Origin: Dermatemys mawii
Lineage: Eukaryota > Chordata > Testudines > Dermatemydidae
Direction of reading: 5' to 3'
Assembly (NCBI GenBank): GCA_007922305.1
Contig: ML677328.1
Span: forward strand, 8,852,620 to 8,916,619
DNA length: 64,000 nt
Shown here: positions 1-11,415 of the stretch, piece by piece
Numbering within the stretch: the stretch's first letter is position 1
Layout of the letters: each line of letters begins with the position of its first letter
Program-made: the position numbers and the translations under genes
The notes under the pieces: model-generated
What the model was told of the DNA's origin: nothing
The model's input: only the letters and a program-made list of their open reading frames with translations
Database searches by the model: none

Positions 1-848
1 TGTCTCCATCCTCAGAACCCTTTAAGTCCTAGAGGGATCATTTGGAGCATAAAAAGAATAAATATTTCTCAGTGCTCTTTTACAAAATACATTTCATACA
101 CCTCAGTTGGAGAAATCTGAAACTGTAAGAACAGTCCCCCTAAGCTATTCACTCCCATGCTTTTATTTCCCCCTTCCCAGCACAATTACAGTACAAACAG
201 CAGCAACAGCATTGAAACCTTCATCATTTTAGTTCATAAAATAAGTATCAAAGAGCATATAAAGGCCCATTTCTTATTATAATAATATACAGCAGCCAGC
301 ACACTTTAGTTCATTCCCTGTGGAAAATGTGCCAAAAATGCTCTTTGTATAATGTACATAAGTGAGAAATTCAAATTGTGGACCCTTTATCCTCCTGCGT
401 GTAAATTGCCTGTTCAGTATTATGTGCCAGAGGGGCTCACAATCCAAAAAGAAAACACTCTGGGGAAAAGAAAACAGCAGGGGATGGGATGAGGATTTGT
501 TTTTAATCAAACACACACAATTTGTATTTAAAATGAGAAAAATGACATGACAAAAGAGCTGGAAAAGCTAATGCTATCTTGGCTAAGCCTGGCACGTACA
601 TACACCATTTACTTTTAAAAGGTTTTTTTTTGTTTGTTTGTTTGTTTGTTAAGGATATTGTGACACCCTCAGAAGATTTGTTAGAGTCCAGACAAGTTGA
701 GGTCCACAGTGATAATCAGCTGAGCACAAATGACATCCCTGCGTCTGCAGGGAATGTTGCAGCAACAGACATACGAGTCCAGCACGGAGTACATACCGAC
801 CAGGTTCATGCCAACTTTTTGCCACTCTGATGATACAAAGCAGTCAGA
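1..848. other. Unassigned AT-rich sequence
   Basis: I see no gene or clear full repeat here. Short open frames on both strands have no recognisable domain and look like chance frames. The only simple structure is a short GTTT array near 630-650. An LTR begins at 849. Confidence 0.5.
630..650. repeat. (GTTT)n microsatellite
   Basis: A run of T is followed by about five GTTT units. It is a short simple repeat with no visible function. Confidence 0.85.
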
Positions 849-1380
849 TGTGACAGATATGACAATTTCCTGCAGGATCCTTAGGGACCCTTATTGAATT
901 AAGTTTACGAATATTTGGGGTCCTGGGATATTAAATGAATGGTTTATGTATTAAGTTTATATGGAGTAGTCCTTTCTCTGCTGATTACCTGTTCCTAGAA
1001 TCTGAAGATCAAAGGCTCAATCTGTATGAATAACTCAACTATACATGGCTGTGCTGGTTCTGAGTTAAGGCTGTTATTAACTTGTAACCACAGGAAAACC
1101 CCTTGGTGGGTTTTGAAGCACTGACTCCTACCAAAGCCTTTGTTGGGTTTTGAGGGTGATCTCTGATAAGCTTATTAGCATGCATAGGTTTTTTTATTGT
1201 TTTTAAAATGTATTCTCTTTAATGCTCTCACCATAAGAATAAGAGCTGTGTGGCAATTACATTCCTCATAACCTTTGAGGAGAAAACCAAGCTTGCTTAG
1301 GCAGTCTGACTTTCTGGGAAACTCACAGTGTTGGCAGGGAACTGTGCAACCTAAAAAAACCCTGGTCAGAAAGAAACTGC
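849..1380 (+). mobile_element. LTR-A family solo LTR, 3' truncated
   Basis: The stretch begins TGTGACAGATATG and aligns by eye along its length with the more complete copy at 5894-6800, including the blocks around 'gatctctgataagctta' and 'ctttctgggaaactc'. The TATA-like and AATAAA-like positions of that copy are degenerate here (a TATGAATAA region and AATAAG). Homology stops near 1380, so the 3' third is missing. No internal retroelement sequence adjoins it. It is an old retroelement relic (endogenous retrovirus or other LTR class not resolved), one of five copies in the window. Confidence 0.65.
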
Positions 1381-1867
1381 AAAGCTGCTGCAAATGAGAT
1401 GCCCCAGATTTCTATCAAGTGTCTTTCATTTATCAGCTAACTTTTCCTGAAAAAAAAAATTCCCAGGGGACAGAGAAGCATGTCTGGAACAGTGATAGTG
1501 ATTCATAGTTTTTGTCAGATGGCTTTGCGGAGGAATATGAATATTGAATACTAGAAGATTGCATTAGATAGTCTATGTACTGTGCTGCTACTAGTGCTGC
1601 TAAGGTTTTATGGTTTTATTTAAAGATTTTATGTTCCAGAAAAACAAAGTGGACAGAAGAAATGCCAACTGAAATCACTGATGAAGTGTCAGCCTAGGTC
1701 TGTCATACATACAGATTTAGACTCAGAAATGCACACATCAGCAATATGTAATAAGGAACAACTGTGTGGGTTATGCAGTTGATTTAGTCTCCCTGAAATG
1801 TACAACAAAATACCTGTAAATCACCAGCATGTAATATAGTAGAAGACTTTGTTCTGCAGGTACCATG

Positions 1868-2893
1868 GACATCTCTCACAGAATTTAAACCCAGAGGGGA
1901 CCATCATGACCATTTAGTCTGACCTCCTGCACATCGCAGGCTACAGAACCTCATCCACCCACTCCTGCAATAGACCCATAACCTCTGGCTGAATTACAGA
2001 AATCATAAAATCTTGATTTAAAGGCTTCGAGTTACAGAAGTCTAGTTTAAACCGACAAGTGAGCCAGGCCCTATGCTGCAGAGGAAGGCAAAATGCCCCA
2101 AGAATCTCTACCAATCTGAGCAGAAGGAAAATTCCTTTCCCACCCCAAATATGGTGATCAGTTAGATCTTGAGCATGTGGGCAGGACCCATCAGCCAGAC
2201 ACCTGGGAAAGAATTCTTTGTAGTAACTCAGAGCCCTCCCCATCTAGTGTCCCATCACTGGCCATTGGAGATGTTTGTTGCTAGCAGTCGCAGATTGGCT
2301 ACAGGCCTTTGTAAGTTCTCTTCTCATACCATCCCCTCCACACATTTACCAAACTCAGCCTTGAAACAAGTTAGGTGTTCTGCTCCAACTGCTCCCCTTG
2401 GAAGACTGTTTCAGAACTTCACTCCTCTGATGGTTAGAAACCTTCATCTAATTTCAAGCCTAAACTTGTTGTTGGCCAGTCTATATCCATTTGTTCTTGT
2501 GTCCACATTGGTACTTAACTTAAATCACTCCTCTCCCTCCTTGGTATGTATCCCTATGATATATTTGTAGAAAGCAATCATATCGGCCCATCGTCTTCTT
2601 TTGGTTAGGCTAAACGAGCCAAGCTCTGAGTCTCCTCTCTTAAGTTAAGCTTTCCTTGGATCACCCAAGTAGCCCTTCTCTGCACCTCTTCCAGTTTGAA
2701 TTCATCTTTCTTAACCATAGGAGACCAGAACCGCACACAGTATTCTAGATGAGGTCTCACCAGTGCCTTTTATAATGGTACTAACACTTCCCTATCTCTA
2801 CTGGAAATACCTCATCTGATGCATCCTAGAACTGCATTAGCCTTCTTCACAGCCACATCACATTGGCAATTCATAGTCATCCAGTGATCAACC
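1868..2893 (-). mobile_element. CR1 LINE, 3' end fragment
   Basis: Read on the minus strand this is the terminal part of ORF2 plus the 3' untranslated region of a turtle-type CR1. The plus strand shows the inverse of characteristic CR1 text, including 'gtctgacctcctgcaca' near the 3' end and 'agaaaccttcatctaattt' in the body. The 3' terminus lies at the low-coordinate side. The fragment is 5' truncated at about 2893, the usual outcome of incomplete target-primed reverse transcription. Open frames on the plus strand are shadows. It belongs to a different CR1 subfamily from the element at 8384. Confidence 0.8.
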
Positions 2894-3164
2894 AATAAAT
2901 ACACCTAGATTGCAAACAATTTGGACACAATCCACAGAAGTGGTTTGTTGGGAAAGAAGTTGGGTTTTGAAATCCATCCTCTTTTCACATTCTCTGACTT
3001 AGGAATCCTTAAAAGCATGAGTACAGCACACATCAAGGGCCAGATTTTCAAGAATGCTGTTCCCATTTAGACACCAAAATGCACAAGAGCGTTTCTCAGA
3101 AAGGTTGGATTTCAGCAGCTCCCATTGGACGCTCATGTTACACCACCAAAAAGGCTCAATATGT

Positions 3165-3362
3165 AAGCCTTGGGAGGGAGCGGGGGCAGAACGGGAACAT
3201 GGTGAGCTCAGGGGAGGAGGTGGGTAACAGAGTTCAGGATTTGGGGAAGGAGTTGGAATAGGGAAGGCAGGGGGCAGAGTTGGGGTGGCAGCTTTGAGGA
3301 TGGGGTTGGTATGGAGGTGGGGTATGGGTGGAGTCAGGGACAGCAGGGGGCTGAAGGGGTAG
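3165..3362. repeat. G-rich purine tract, degenerate minisatellite
   Basis: The plus strand is a nearly continuous succession of short GGGG/GGA/GGT blocks, with units of roughly 20-25 bases that resemble each other loosely. The low C content produces a long proline-rich minus-strand frame without any domain. Several four-run G clusters could form G-quadruplexes (inference). No transposon ends were found around it. Confidence 0.5.
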
Positions 3363-3394
3363 AGCATATAAGAAGCTGCGAGCAGAAGTCGGCA

Positions 3395-3485
3395 CCTATC
3401 AGTGGAATATTGCCCTGAGGAACTGGATTCTATCCCTTACTGTGCCACAAACTTCCTATGTGATGCTTTTCAAGTCACTAAAACC
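3395..3485 (+). mobile_element. MIR/L2-like SINE fragment
   Basis: The text 'ctgtgccacaaacttccta' followed by 'tttcaagtcacta' matches the central MIR/L2-type pattern (a 'gccac...cttcctgtgtgacc...aagtcac' core). It is old and diverged, with no readable ends. Confidence 0.4.
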
Positions 3486-3639
3486 AAACCTTTCAGAGGT
3501 GTTCATCATTCTCCAGTGTCTGATTTGCAGAAGTGTTGAGCACTCACAGCTGCAACTGAAGCCAATGGGAACTATGATGTGAACACTGTGAGAAAATGGC
3601 TGATGTAGGTAGAGTGGGTCCCGAACTTTTCTTGGCAGG

Positions 3640-4129
3640 GGGCTAAGATGCCCTTTGCCCCTTTTCTTGGGGCCCCGAAGGCCCCGCTCGTGGCCCGGGA
3701 ATGTGGTAGAGGAGGGAAGTGAAGGAGGGGTCTGGGTTTGCTCCTCACTCTGAGTCCCAACCCCTCTCAATCCCTGTGGGTTTCTTACCCTTTTCCCTCT
3801 TGGGTAGGGTTACCCTCAGTCCTGGACACTGAGGGAGGGAGTCTCTTTGCCCTGATGGGGCAGGGTCTCCCTTCCTCCGATTCTCTGGTCTTTCAATTCT
3901 TTGGCAGTACACCTCCAAATTCCAGTCCTATCTCTTTCCTTGCACACCCTGATTGCCTGAAGTAGAGGGTTTTATTAGGTTCCTAAGAGGGCCTTAATTG
4001 ACTACAGGTGCTCCAATTAACCTGTAGCAACCCTCCCTAGTTTACAGGGAACCATGCCTTAATTAGCCCATGGTTTATATATCTCCCCTCTCTCACTCTC
4101 CTGCTGCTCCCTCACCCTGCTGTATCACA
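3640..4129. mobile_element. LTR-like dispersed repeat
   Basis: This segment ends in TGTATCACA (inverse TGTGATACA, an LTR-like terminus). It contains a cluster of 'ttaattga', 'ccaattaacc' and 'ccttaattag' motifs upstream of a TATATA at 4074-4082. The arrangement of AATTA-type repeats followed by a TATA-like box resembles that in the better defined LTR at 14341-15158, which favours a plus orientation. The other boundary is not seen clearly, and no target duplication was identified. It could be a fragment of a Gypsy-type or retroviral LTR; class unresolved. Confidence 0.4.
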
Positions 4130-4149
4130 ACATACAAAGTGATATGTAC

Positions 4150-4372
4150 ACCTAAGTACTCTGAAAAAGTCAAGTCCTTGTTTGTCTCAGACCTGGCACC
4201 CAAAGTTAGTGCACACTTTTGAATGAAATCTCTCTGTGCCTAAACTCCTCCTCTATGAAATGGGGATAACAACGCTCATCTTATAGGGGTGTTGTGAAAA
4301 TAAATTAATTAACATTTAGGAAACCTTCAAACACTACAATGAAGAGCACTACAGAAAACCCCGTAAGGAAAT
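4150..4372 (+). mobile_element. MIR/L2-type 3' tail
   Basis: The sequence 'tctctgtgcctaaactcct' followed by 'atgaaatggggataacaa' and 'aggggtgttgtgaaaataa' is the signature of the conserved MIR/L2 3' region. The copy is diverged and lacks obvious target duplications, consistent with an ancient amniote insertion. Confidence 0.65.
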
Positions 4373-5383
4373 AAATAACACTGCCTTCGGAGAAGGGTTT
4401 TAATAGTGTTCAGTAAATAAGGCATGGGGCCACACATTGAATACGATAAAAACAAAATATTGAATAATTGCTCATTCAATGAGCAACAACCATCTGGTGT
4501 ACCGATGGCAGAGCATGGGAACACAAAAGCTTTTAAAAGAAAAGGTTGCCAGAATTTTGGAACATAGGCAAACCAACATATTTTTTCCTTAATCTTTTCT
4601 CAGAAATGGATGCACTGTTTTGGCTGAAATTTTCCAAATAAATTTAGCCTGAGACAGACACCGACATGGAAAATTTCAGCCCAAATGGTTAAACCTTGCA
4701 AAGCTATATGCCTCTGAAAAAAGATTTATAATGGGAAGTGTCAGATAACCTTGATAGTAAGTGCAGCTATCAGAACCACCTCTAATACAGATCCTACGTA
4801 TCCACTATGGATTTTTTAGGGGGGAGGGAGATTAAATATCAGGTTAAATCAATAGCCTGAATCTCCACTGATTTGCATCTTATGTAACCACTTACACCTG
4901 TGTGAAGTAGATGCAATACTGATTTAAATTTTCCACCACCTGGCACTCACTGGGACAACTTTTGCCCTGAGTTACACTGAGATAATCTAAGTCATATCAT
5001 TTCTAAAAATCTATTTAACATACCACTCTTTGTATCAGCAAATTAAAGAAGTGACCACTTCTGTAGGCTCTACGAGCCATATCCAAAACACAATGAAGTC
5101 AATGGGTATATTTAAAAAAAAAACTTTAACAGGCTCTGAATCAGACCCTAAGATAGGTTCCTGAAAAAGAAACACACATGTAAGGGTAGGTAGAGGTTCA
5201 GCGGCCACAAGACATTTTGGCAAGTGTTCATGCCAGTCTCTGCCATAGTCATGCTCCTTTGCTCCTCACTTTACATGAACACTTGAACATCAAATACTAC
5301 TGTAATCTCCCTTGTTCAGCCCATTAAACAAAGCTACTTTTTACCTCACAGATTGCATTGACTCAGCTGCGGGCATCCTAATT

Positions 5384-5582
5384 ACCCACAGACGTAAACC
5401 ACTTGATATTTATGTGAAGCACTGACCAATTTGTGATTGAGGGCATCGTGGCAGCTGCTGGCAATGGGGGCCATCACAAGTTCCCTCTGTGATGGCCCCC
5501 ATTGCCAGCAGCTACCACCATGCCCTCAACCACAAATTGGTCAGTGCTTCACCTAAATATCAAATGGTTTACGTTTGTGGGT
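5384..5582. repeat. Long near-perfect hairpin, 95-bp arms
   Basis: Positions 5384-5478 are the reverse complement of 5488-5582 with 6 mismatches in 95 and no gap. The loop is 9 nt. Arms and spacer are the whole unit: homology stops on both sides within a few bases. No TA or other obvious target duplication flanks it. It could be a MITE made only of inverted repeats, or a locally created palindrome. A transcript through it would fold into a long stem. Confidence 0.9.
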
Positions 5583-6265
5583 TTCTTCCGTCCCACTCCT
5601 AGAATAACCACAGTGTCATAAGGAAAACTGCACGGAAATCAACAGAGGTCACTCCACATTTTCCAGGATATCTCCACTGGGGAAAGGGCCAGAAACTTAC
5701 TTTTGTTAAATAAATGTTGCTATGCTGTTTTCCTTTGTATTTATAGATGATCTCAAATGTGGGGTAGGTGGGCATGGCGAAGGTTCCTCTTTAGCCATGT
5801 GCACACACCGAAATGCCTCTTGTTTGCAGACACTGAAAGTAGACACCTGCTGTGCAGAGGGGAGTCCAGCCACTGGCCTTTTTTGGATGCTGCTGTGACA
5901 GATACAGCAATTTCCTGAAAAAGCTTATTGAATTAAGTTTAAGCATATTTGGAGTCCATGGTGTTGAATGCAAAGTTTATATATTGTTATGGGATTGGAT
6001 GTAATTTCTGTAGCGGGGAGACATGGCCAATATAAACTTTGGGAAGTACTATGAGCTTCAAGAGACTTCTTTAAATGATATGTCAGGCAAGAAGAAACTT
6101 TTGGGAAAAAACAAAGTTAAATGGCCTTCTTAGAAATAACCTCGGGGGGAGAGGTGAATGCAAATTCTCACATCCAGACTCAATCTGTTGAACAGGAGCC
6201 TAAGGAGAGAATCATTGTCTGCTTATTAATTATTCCCAGAATATGAAGACCAAAGGCCTAAGATG

Positions 6266-6273
6266 TATAAAAG
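6266..6273 (+). promoter_or_regulatory. TATA box of LTR-A
   Basis: TATAAAAG sits inside the LTR upstream of the polyadenylation signal, as expected at the end of U3. The corresponding site is degenerate in the copy at 849, so only this copy may keep promoter potential. Activity is inference. Confidence 0.5.
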
Positions 6274-6482
6274 AAACTAACTTATTCATGTGTGTGCTTG
6301 TTTTGAAAAGAAATGTTATGAATTTGCAATCACAGAAAAAACCCTCTTTGGGGTTTGAAGGATTGACTCCTCAAAGACCCCTTGTTGGAGTTGAGGAGTG
6401 ATCTCTGATGAGCTTAGTAGCATGAGTGAAAGTTTTCATTAATTGTTTGAATATATTTTCTCTGTAATGCTTTCACCTTAAG

Positions 6483-6488
6483 AATAAA
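6483..6488 (+). terminator. LTR-A polyadenylation signal
   Basis: AATAAA is followed within about 30 bases by a TGTGTTGT element, a typical cleavage and polyadenylation arrangement. It lies about 217 nt after the TATA box, which would delimit the R region. Copies at 849 and 44998 have mutated hexamers. Confidence 0.5.
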
Positions 6489-6800
6489 TGTGCTTGCTTA
6501 GAAAGACCTGTGTTGTAACTAATAACTGTTGGCAATTGCTACCTTTCATAGCTTCTGAGGATAAAGCAAATCATGCACACTGGCCTATTTAGGCAGGCTG
6601 GCTTTCTGGAGAACTTGCAATTGTAGCCAGAGAACTGTGCAGTCTGTAAAAGTCCCAGCCCAGGGGAGGGCGGGAGGGAGAGAGAAAGAGATATGTGTGA
6701 TCTCAAGAGAGCTAATGGCTGAGGAGCTGAAGGCCTATAATGAGTGCACTTGCTGGACCAGTGAGGGTAAAGACAGGTACAGTGGCGCTGAACTGTGACA

Positions 6801-8383
6801 GCCACCATCTGCCATTAGTGGTAAAGGGAATAAAGTACTTCCGCCTTCGTCTGGGCATTTCTACTACCAGCAACCACGAGTAGGGAGAGAAGGAACTCAA
6901 GGGCTCCCTTCTCCCTAGTGACGTCTGCTTTTGATCCTGGGGGAAGGAAGCAGGGCTCCCGCCTTTTCTCTCTATATCTCTCCAACATATACCTAGCGAA
7001 TGCGAGGAAAGTGTGTAGGACACAAGAGTAAGAAAGAGAAGGAGGGAAAGTGAAAAGGAGATAGAACATGCAGAGTGAGAGGAGGCAATAATAAATGTCT
7101 GGTATGGAATGAATGAGGAGAGAGAGCAACTCAGTGGACAGGGAGGAGAGTGTGAGAATGAGACAGTGAAGAGATAGATGGCATGAGGGAGGATACAGGG
7201 TAAGAGTGGGAAGAGATCGAGCTCACAGGCTTTACACTTCAGCTCGGATGTGATTCATTCTGAAGACAGAAGAACAAAAAGAGCAGGGATGCTGGGCTTA
7301 GCCTCTGGTATCATGGGCCTTTCTACAAAGGAATCCAAGGCACTTTATAGCAAAACAAAGAGCTTAACAAAATAAGTACTCAGAGAGTGCACTGAACAAA
7401 ACCAACTGGTATTTCTTTACCCTGGAAATATTTTGCAGAGTTTGAATATTTCTTTTAAAAATAACATTTGAATGGAATGAAGCACAAACACATTACCAGT
7501 TTTATTTTTTTCCTGAAGGTACTGTGCAGTCATACCCAAAAAGTAAGTAGCTGTGTGCTAAATAAATGGGACATGAGTAACTGAAATCCATGTGCCACAC
7601 TGTAAAACTTGGGCACCTACAACTAACTAAAAGCCCTCATATAAATGCCGTTTAAGATTTGCATATCTCATGTCCGTGGACATATGCTAAAATCAAATTT
7701 TACAATCCATGAAGTAAACTTCCAGCCAAGCCTTGTCTCTAACAAAACAGTTTGCGCAATAACATGCTTGATATTCAGATTTCAATATCCAAGAACATTT
7801 TGACTGAGGTAAGAATGATAGCCTTGATACTTTTGCATTATAACTGGTTTATCTATATGAGCTACACATTAACCCCCTGTTATGCCCCCTGTCTTATTTC
7901 TGAATAGAGAAATATATACGCCCTTGATCATTATTACCTCGGAGAGCCATAATCATTTCAGGAAATGAACCATTAAATTAGATTTTTTTTTACCCACTTT
8001 TTTGCAACATATCCATGTAGTTGGCTTGATGTGAAATGATGCGTAGTGCTCCAAGAATAAAAGTAACAAGAAATCATTTATACTATATATCAAGAAGGGT
8101 AATTTACTCAAATTCATAACAATGAAAAAGTAAGAAATAGAACATTTACTCAACACAGATATAATAACAGCCTGTATAACAATAGATTCAAGAGAGAAGA
8201 GATAAAGATGACTTACTAACATCACAGATCAATGCTAACTATTCTTCCCATACAGCAAAATATTTTAAATGGAAAGATATTGTACATACTAATTCAGCAG
8301 TCCTGCAGAATTTTTTTTCATTAGTGAGAGGAATTAAAAACACATGCATCCATTATGAAAGAGCCTTGACTAATGCACATAAA
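6801..8383. other. No gene; purine-rich then AT-rich sequence
   Basis: From about 6850 to 7230 the plus strand is rich in GGGAGA/GAGAGA-type purine runs. This makes long but domain-free minus-strand frames. From 7240 to 8383 the sequence is AT-rich, with no recognisable element except a possible remnant of an old SINE around 7315-7375 ('ggcactttatagc'). Confidence 0.5.
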
Positions 8384-8575
8384 AACATAAGAATGGTCCT
8401 ACTGGGTCAGACCAAAGGTCCATCCAGCCCAGTATCCTGTCCTTTGGCAGTGGCCAGTGCCAGGTTCTCTAGAGGGAATGAACAGAACAGGTAATCACCA
8501 AGTGATCCATCCCCTGTCATCCGTTCCCAGCTTCTGGCAAACAGAGGCTAGAGACACCATTCCTCCCCATCCTGG

Positions 8576-9051
8576 CTAATAGCCGTTGATGGATCTATCT
8601 TCCATGAATTTATCTAGCTCTTTTTTGAACCCTGTTATGGTCTTGGCCTTCACAGCATCCTCTGGCAAGGAGTTCCACAGGTTGACTGTGAATTGTGTGA
8701 AGAAATACTTCCTTTTATTTGTTTTAAACCTGCTGCCTATTAATTTTATTTGGTAACCCCTAGTTCTTATGTTATGAGAAGTAGCAAACAACACTTCCTT
8801 ATCTACTTTCTCTACACCAGTCATGATTTTATAGACCTCAAAATCATATCCCCCTTTAGCCATCTCTTTTCCAAGCTGAAAAGTCCCAGTCGTCTTAATT
8901 TCTCTCCATACAGAAGCTGTTCCATACCCCTTATCATTTTTGTTGCCCTTTTCTGAACCTTGTCCAATTCCAATATATCTTTCTTGATATGGGGCAACCA
9001 CATCTGCATACCATATTCAAGATTTGCTATGGAATTATATAGAGGCAACAT
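8576..9051 (-). pseudogene. CR1 ORF2 C-terminal fragment
   Basis: Two overlapping minus-strand frames together carry the CR1 ORF2 C-terminal region. The upstream part (around 8821-9051) has '[21 protein letters not shown]'-type text split from the downstream part by a frameshift. The downstream 8576-9001 frame contains the '[20 protein letters not shown]' block and ends at a stop. Within CR1 this region follows the reverse transcriptase and has no separately assigned catalytic motif. It is non-functional. Confidence 0.85.
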
Positions 9052-9143
9052 GATATTCTCTGACCTCTTATCTATCCCTTTTTAAATTATTCCCTGCATT
9101 TTGTTCACTTTTTTGACTGCAGCTGCACATTTAGTGGCTATTT

Positions 9144-9521
9144 TCAGAGAATATCCACAATGACACCAAGATATCTTTCTCGAGTGGTAACTGCCAATTT
9201 AGATCCCATTATTTTATAGGTATACTTGGGATTATGCTTTCCAATGTGCATTACTTTGCATTTATCAACATTAAATTTCATCTGCCATTTTGTTGCCCAG
9301 TCACCCAGTTTTGAGAAATCCTTTGGTAGTTCTTCACAGTCTGCCTGGGTCTTATCTATCTTTAGTAATTTTGTATCATCTGCAATTTTTGCCACTTCAC
9401 TTACCCCTTTTTCCAGCTCATTTATGAATGTGTTGAATAGGACTGGTCCCAGAACAGACCCCTGGGGTATATTACTATTTACCTCTCTCCATTCTGAAAA
9501 TTGACGATTTATACCTACCAT
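9144..9521 (-). pseudogene. CR1 reverse transcriptase, catalytic palm fragment
   Basis: A 125-codon open stretch contains the RT motif 'IPQGSVLGPVLFNTFINELE'. Next comes the catalytic block A-D-D in 'IADDTKLL', where CR1 usually has F/Y-A-D-D. After it comes 'KWQMKFNVDKCKVMHIGKHN', a standard CR1 RT block. The two aspartates are kept, but the frame ends early and neighbouring segments are out of frame, so the enzyme cannot be made from this copy. Confidence 0.9.
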
Positions 9522-9586
9522 TTGTTTCCTACCTTTTAACCCGTTACCAATTCATGAGAGCACCTTCCCTCTTATCTCGTAGCAGC

Positions 9587-9898
9587 TTACTTTGCATAAG
9601 AACCTTTGTGAGGGACCTTGTCAAAGGCTTTCTGAAAATCCCAGTACACTATAGCCACTGGATCCCCATGGTCCACATGGTTGTTGACCCCCTCAAAGAA
9701 TTCTAGTAGATTGGTAAGGCATGATTTCCCTTTACTAAAACAACATTGACTCTTCCTCAACAAATTATGTTCATCTATATGTCTGACAATAGTGTTCTTT
9801 ACTATAGTTTCAGACACTTTGCCCAGTACTGAAGTCAGGCTTACAAGCCTATAATTGCCAGGATCATTTTTGGAGCCCTTTTTAAAAATTGGCATCAC
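9587..9898 (-). pseudogene. CR1 reverse transcriptase, fingers/palm fragment
   Basis: The frame starts with 'PIFKKGSKNDPGNYRLVSLT', the conserved N-terminal RT block of CR1/L2-clade LINEs. It reaches 'VYWDFQKAFDKVPH', the first catalytic aspartate region (D-F-Q-K-A-F-D). It is separated from the ADD segment by stops at about 9520-9590. Confidence 0.9.
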
Positions 9899-10472
9899 AT
9901 TACCTATCCTCCAATCATCTGGAACAGAAGCTGATTTAAATGATAGGTTACAGACTACAGTTAGAAGTTCTGCAATTTTACATTTGAGTTCCTTTAGAAC
10001 TCTTGGGTAAATACAATCTGGTCCTGGTGACTTATTGCTGTTAATTTATCAGTTTTGTTCCAAAACCTCCTCTAATGATGCCTCAATCTGGGACAGTTCC
10101 TCAGATCTGTCTCCTAAAAACTATGTCTCAGATTTGGGAATCTTCCTCACATCCTCAGCCATGAAGACCAATGCTAAGAATTAATTTAGTTTCTTCGCAA
10201 TGACCTTATCGTCCTCAAATGCTCCTTTAGCATCTCAATTGTCCAGTAGCCCCACTGGTTGTTTAGCAGGCTTCCTGCTTCTGATGTACTTAAAAAAAAT
10301 TGCCACTATTTTTTGAGTCTTTGGCTAATTCTTTTTTGTCCTTCCTAATTGCATTTTTTACATTTCATTTGACAGTGTTTATGCTCCTTTCTATTTTCAC
10401 TAGGATTTAACGGATGCCTTTTTAAAGGATGCCTTTTTTGCCTCTAACTGCTTCTTTTACTTTGTTGTTAAT

Positions 10473-10740
10473 CTATAATGGTTCTTTTTTGGTTCTCTTA
10501 CTATGGTTTTTAATTTGGGGTATACATTTATGTTGAGCCTCTATTATGGTGTCTTTAAAAAGTTTCCACGTAGCTTGCAGAGATTTCACTTTTGGCACTA
10601 TACCCTTTAATTTCTGTTTAACTAACCTGCCCATTTTTGTATAGTTCCCCTTTCTGAAATTAAATGCTACAGTAATGGGCTGCTGTGGTGTTTTTCCTGC
10701 TACAGGGATATTAAATTTAATTATATTATGTAGAGAGAGA
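10473..10740 (-). pseudogene. CR1 ORF2 endonuclease-RT linker fragment
   Basis: The minus-strand frame carries text such as 'RLVKQKLKGIVPKVKSLQATWK' (shown only to identify the family). It resembles the region between the AP-endonuclease and the RT of CR1 ORF2. Between it and the RT block at 9898 the sequence remains CR1-like but is closed by stops. The upstream few codons up to 10757 lie in the G-run junction and may not belong. Confidence 0.6.
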
Positions 10741-10757
10741 TGGGGGGGGGACCTCAA

Positions 10758-11415
10758 AGGAGGAACTGGAGGGGAAACCGCTCAAGTCTTCCCTCTTTGG
10801 GAACCAGCTCTAAAGGAACAATGAAGAGATCATAAAAGAGCACTCTGGGATTTATCTCCAGACATGTGTGTATGTGAAATATCTGATTGCTAAAATTCAC
10901 CCTGAGAAATAGTTGGTGAGCTGCAGTAAATACAAACTAGCTTCATGCAAAGCTCTATTCAGTAACATGACCAGGCTGAATCTCTCACCAGATCTAGTGA
11001 ACAGAAGAAACCTTGATACCAGCATATCCATTTCATTTAGAGGAAAGACAAAGATTCTGCTTTCCTTTTCTAATTGATATGTCAGCAAACAAGACATGTT
11101 GGTACGCTTGGAAGGAAGCAGTTTTGCTCTTCACCTTCTCTGGCACCTTTTCCATTCTAGTCTCTATTTTTTTGCTACCCCCTCCAGTTCCAAGTCCCCC
11201 AAACCTCAAGCTGATGATGGCAGGAACATGATCACATCTGGGGACTGAGCAAGAGAGGAACTGCAGTCCAGGTCAAACCCAGGCCTTCACAAGACCACTC
11301 ATCTTCTCCTTATATGACTTGTATGCACAGGAATACAATTAGCCCAGTGGCATATACACTACTGCCACATAGGAGCCCAACCCTGCAATTCATAGCATAT
11401 GGATGGACTTCTGAG
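10758..11415. other. No feature recognised
   Basis: This is ordinary AT-rich sequence between the CR1 5' truncation point and a small DNA transposon. Short frames on both strands lack domains. Confidence 0.5.

Larger units (their letters stand above)
5894..6800 (+). mobile_element. LTR-A family, most complete solo LTR
   Basis: The unit begins TGTGACAGATACAGC and ends GAACTGTGACA, giving the 5'-TG...CA-3' termini of an LTR at about 907 bp. A TATAAAAG box and, about 220 bp further on, AATAAA followed by a TG-rich stretch have the order expected for U3-R-U5. No gag, pol or env sequence is adjacent, so it is a solo LTR formed by recombination. The 5 bases on each side are not a convincing target duplication. 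Related copies lie at 849, 40530, 44998 and 56850. Retroviral versus other LTR-retrotransposon origin cannot be decided from the LTR alone. Confidence 0.75.
8384..10740 (-). mobile_element. CR1 LINE with broken ORF2
   Basis: This is a minus-strand CR1 non-LTR retrotransposon of about 2.36 kb. The 3' end is at 8384 ('cataagaatggtcctactgg' inverse) and it runs up to a G-rich junction at about 10740. It encodes, in order on the minus strand, an endonuclease-to-RT linker, the RT fingers/palm, the catalytic palm and the C-terminal region, but in several frames interrupted by stops and shifts. The 5' part (ORF1 and most of the endonuclease) is missing. The open coding remnants are listed separately. 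Confidence 0.9.

Noticed and set aside
2169..2570. 133-codon plus-strand frame
   Set aside because: It is antisense to the CR1 fragment and a shadow of its composition.
2999..3367. 122-codon proline-rich minus-strand frame
   Set aside because: It is produced by a G-rich purine tract that lacks C on the plus strand. Low complexity, no domain.
5894..6800. Target-site duplication for this LTR
   Set aside because: The flanking bases (GCTGC and GCCAC) match at only 3 of 5 positions, so no duplication is claimed.
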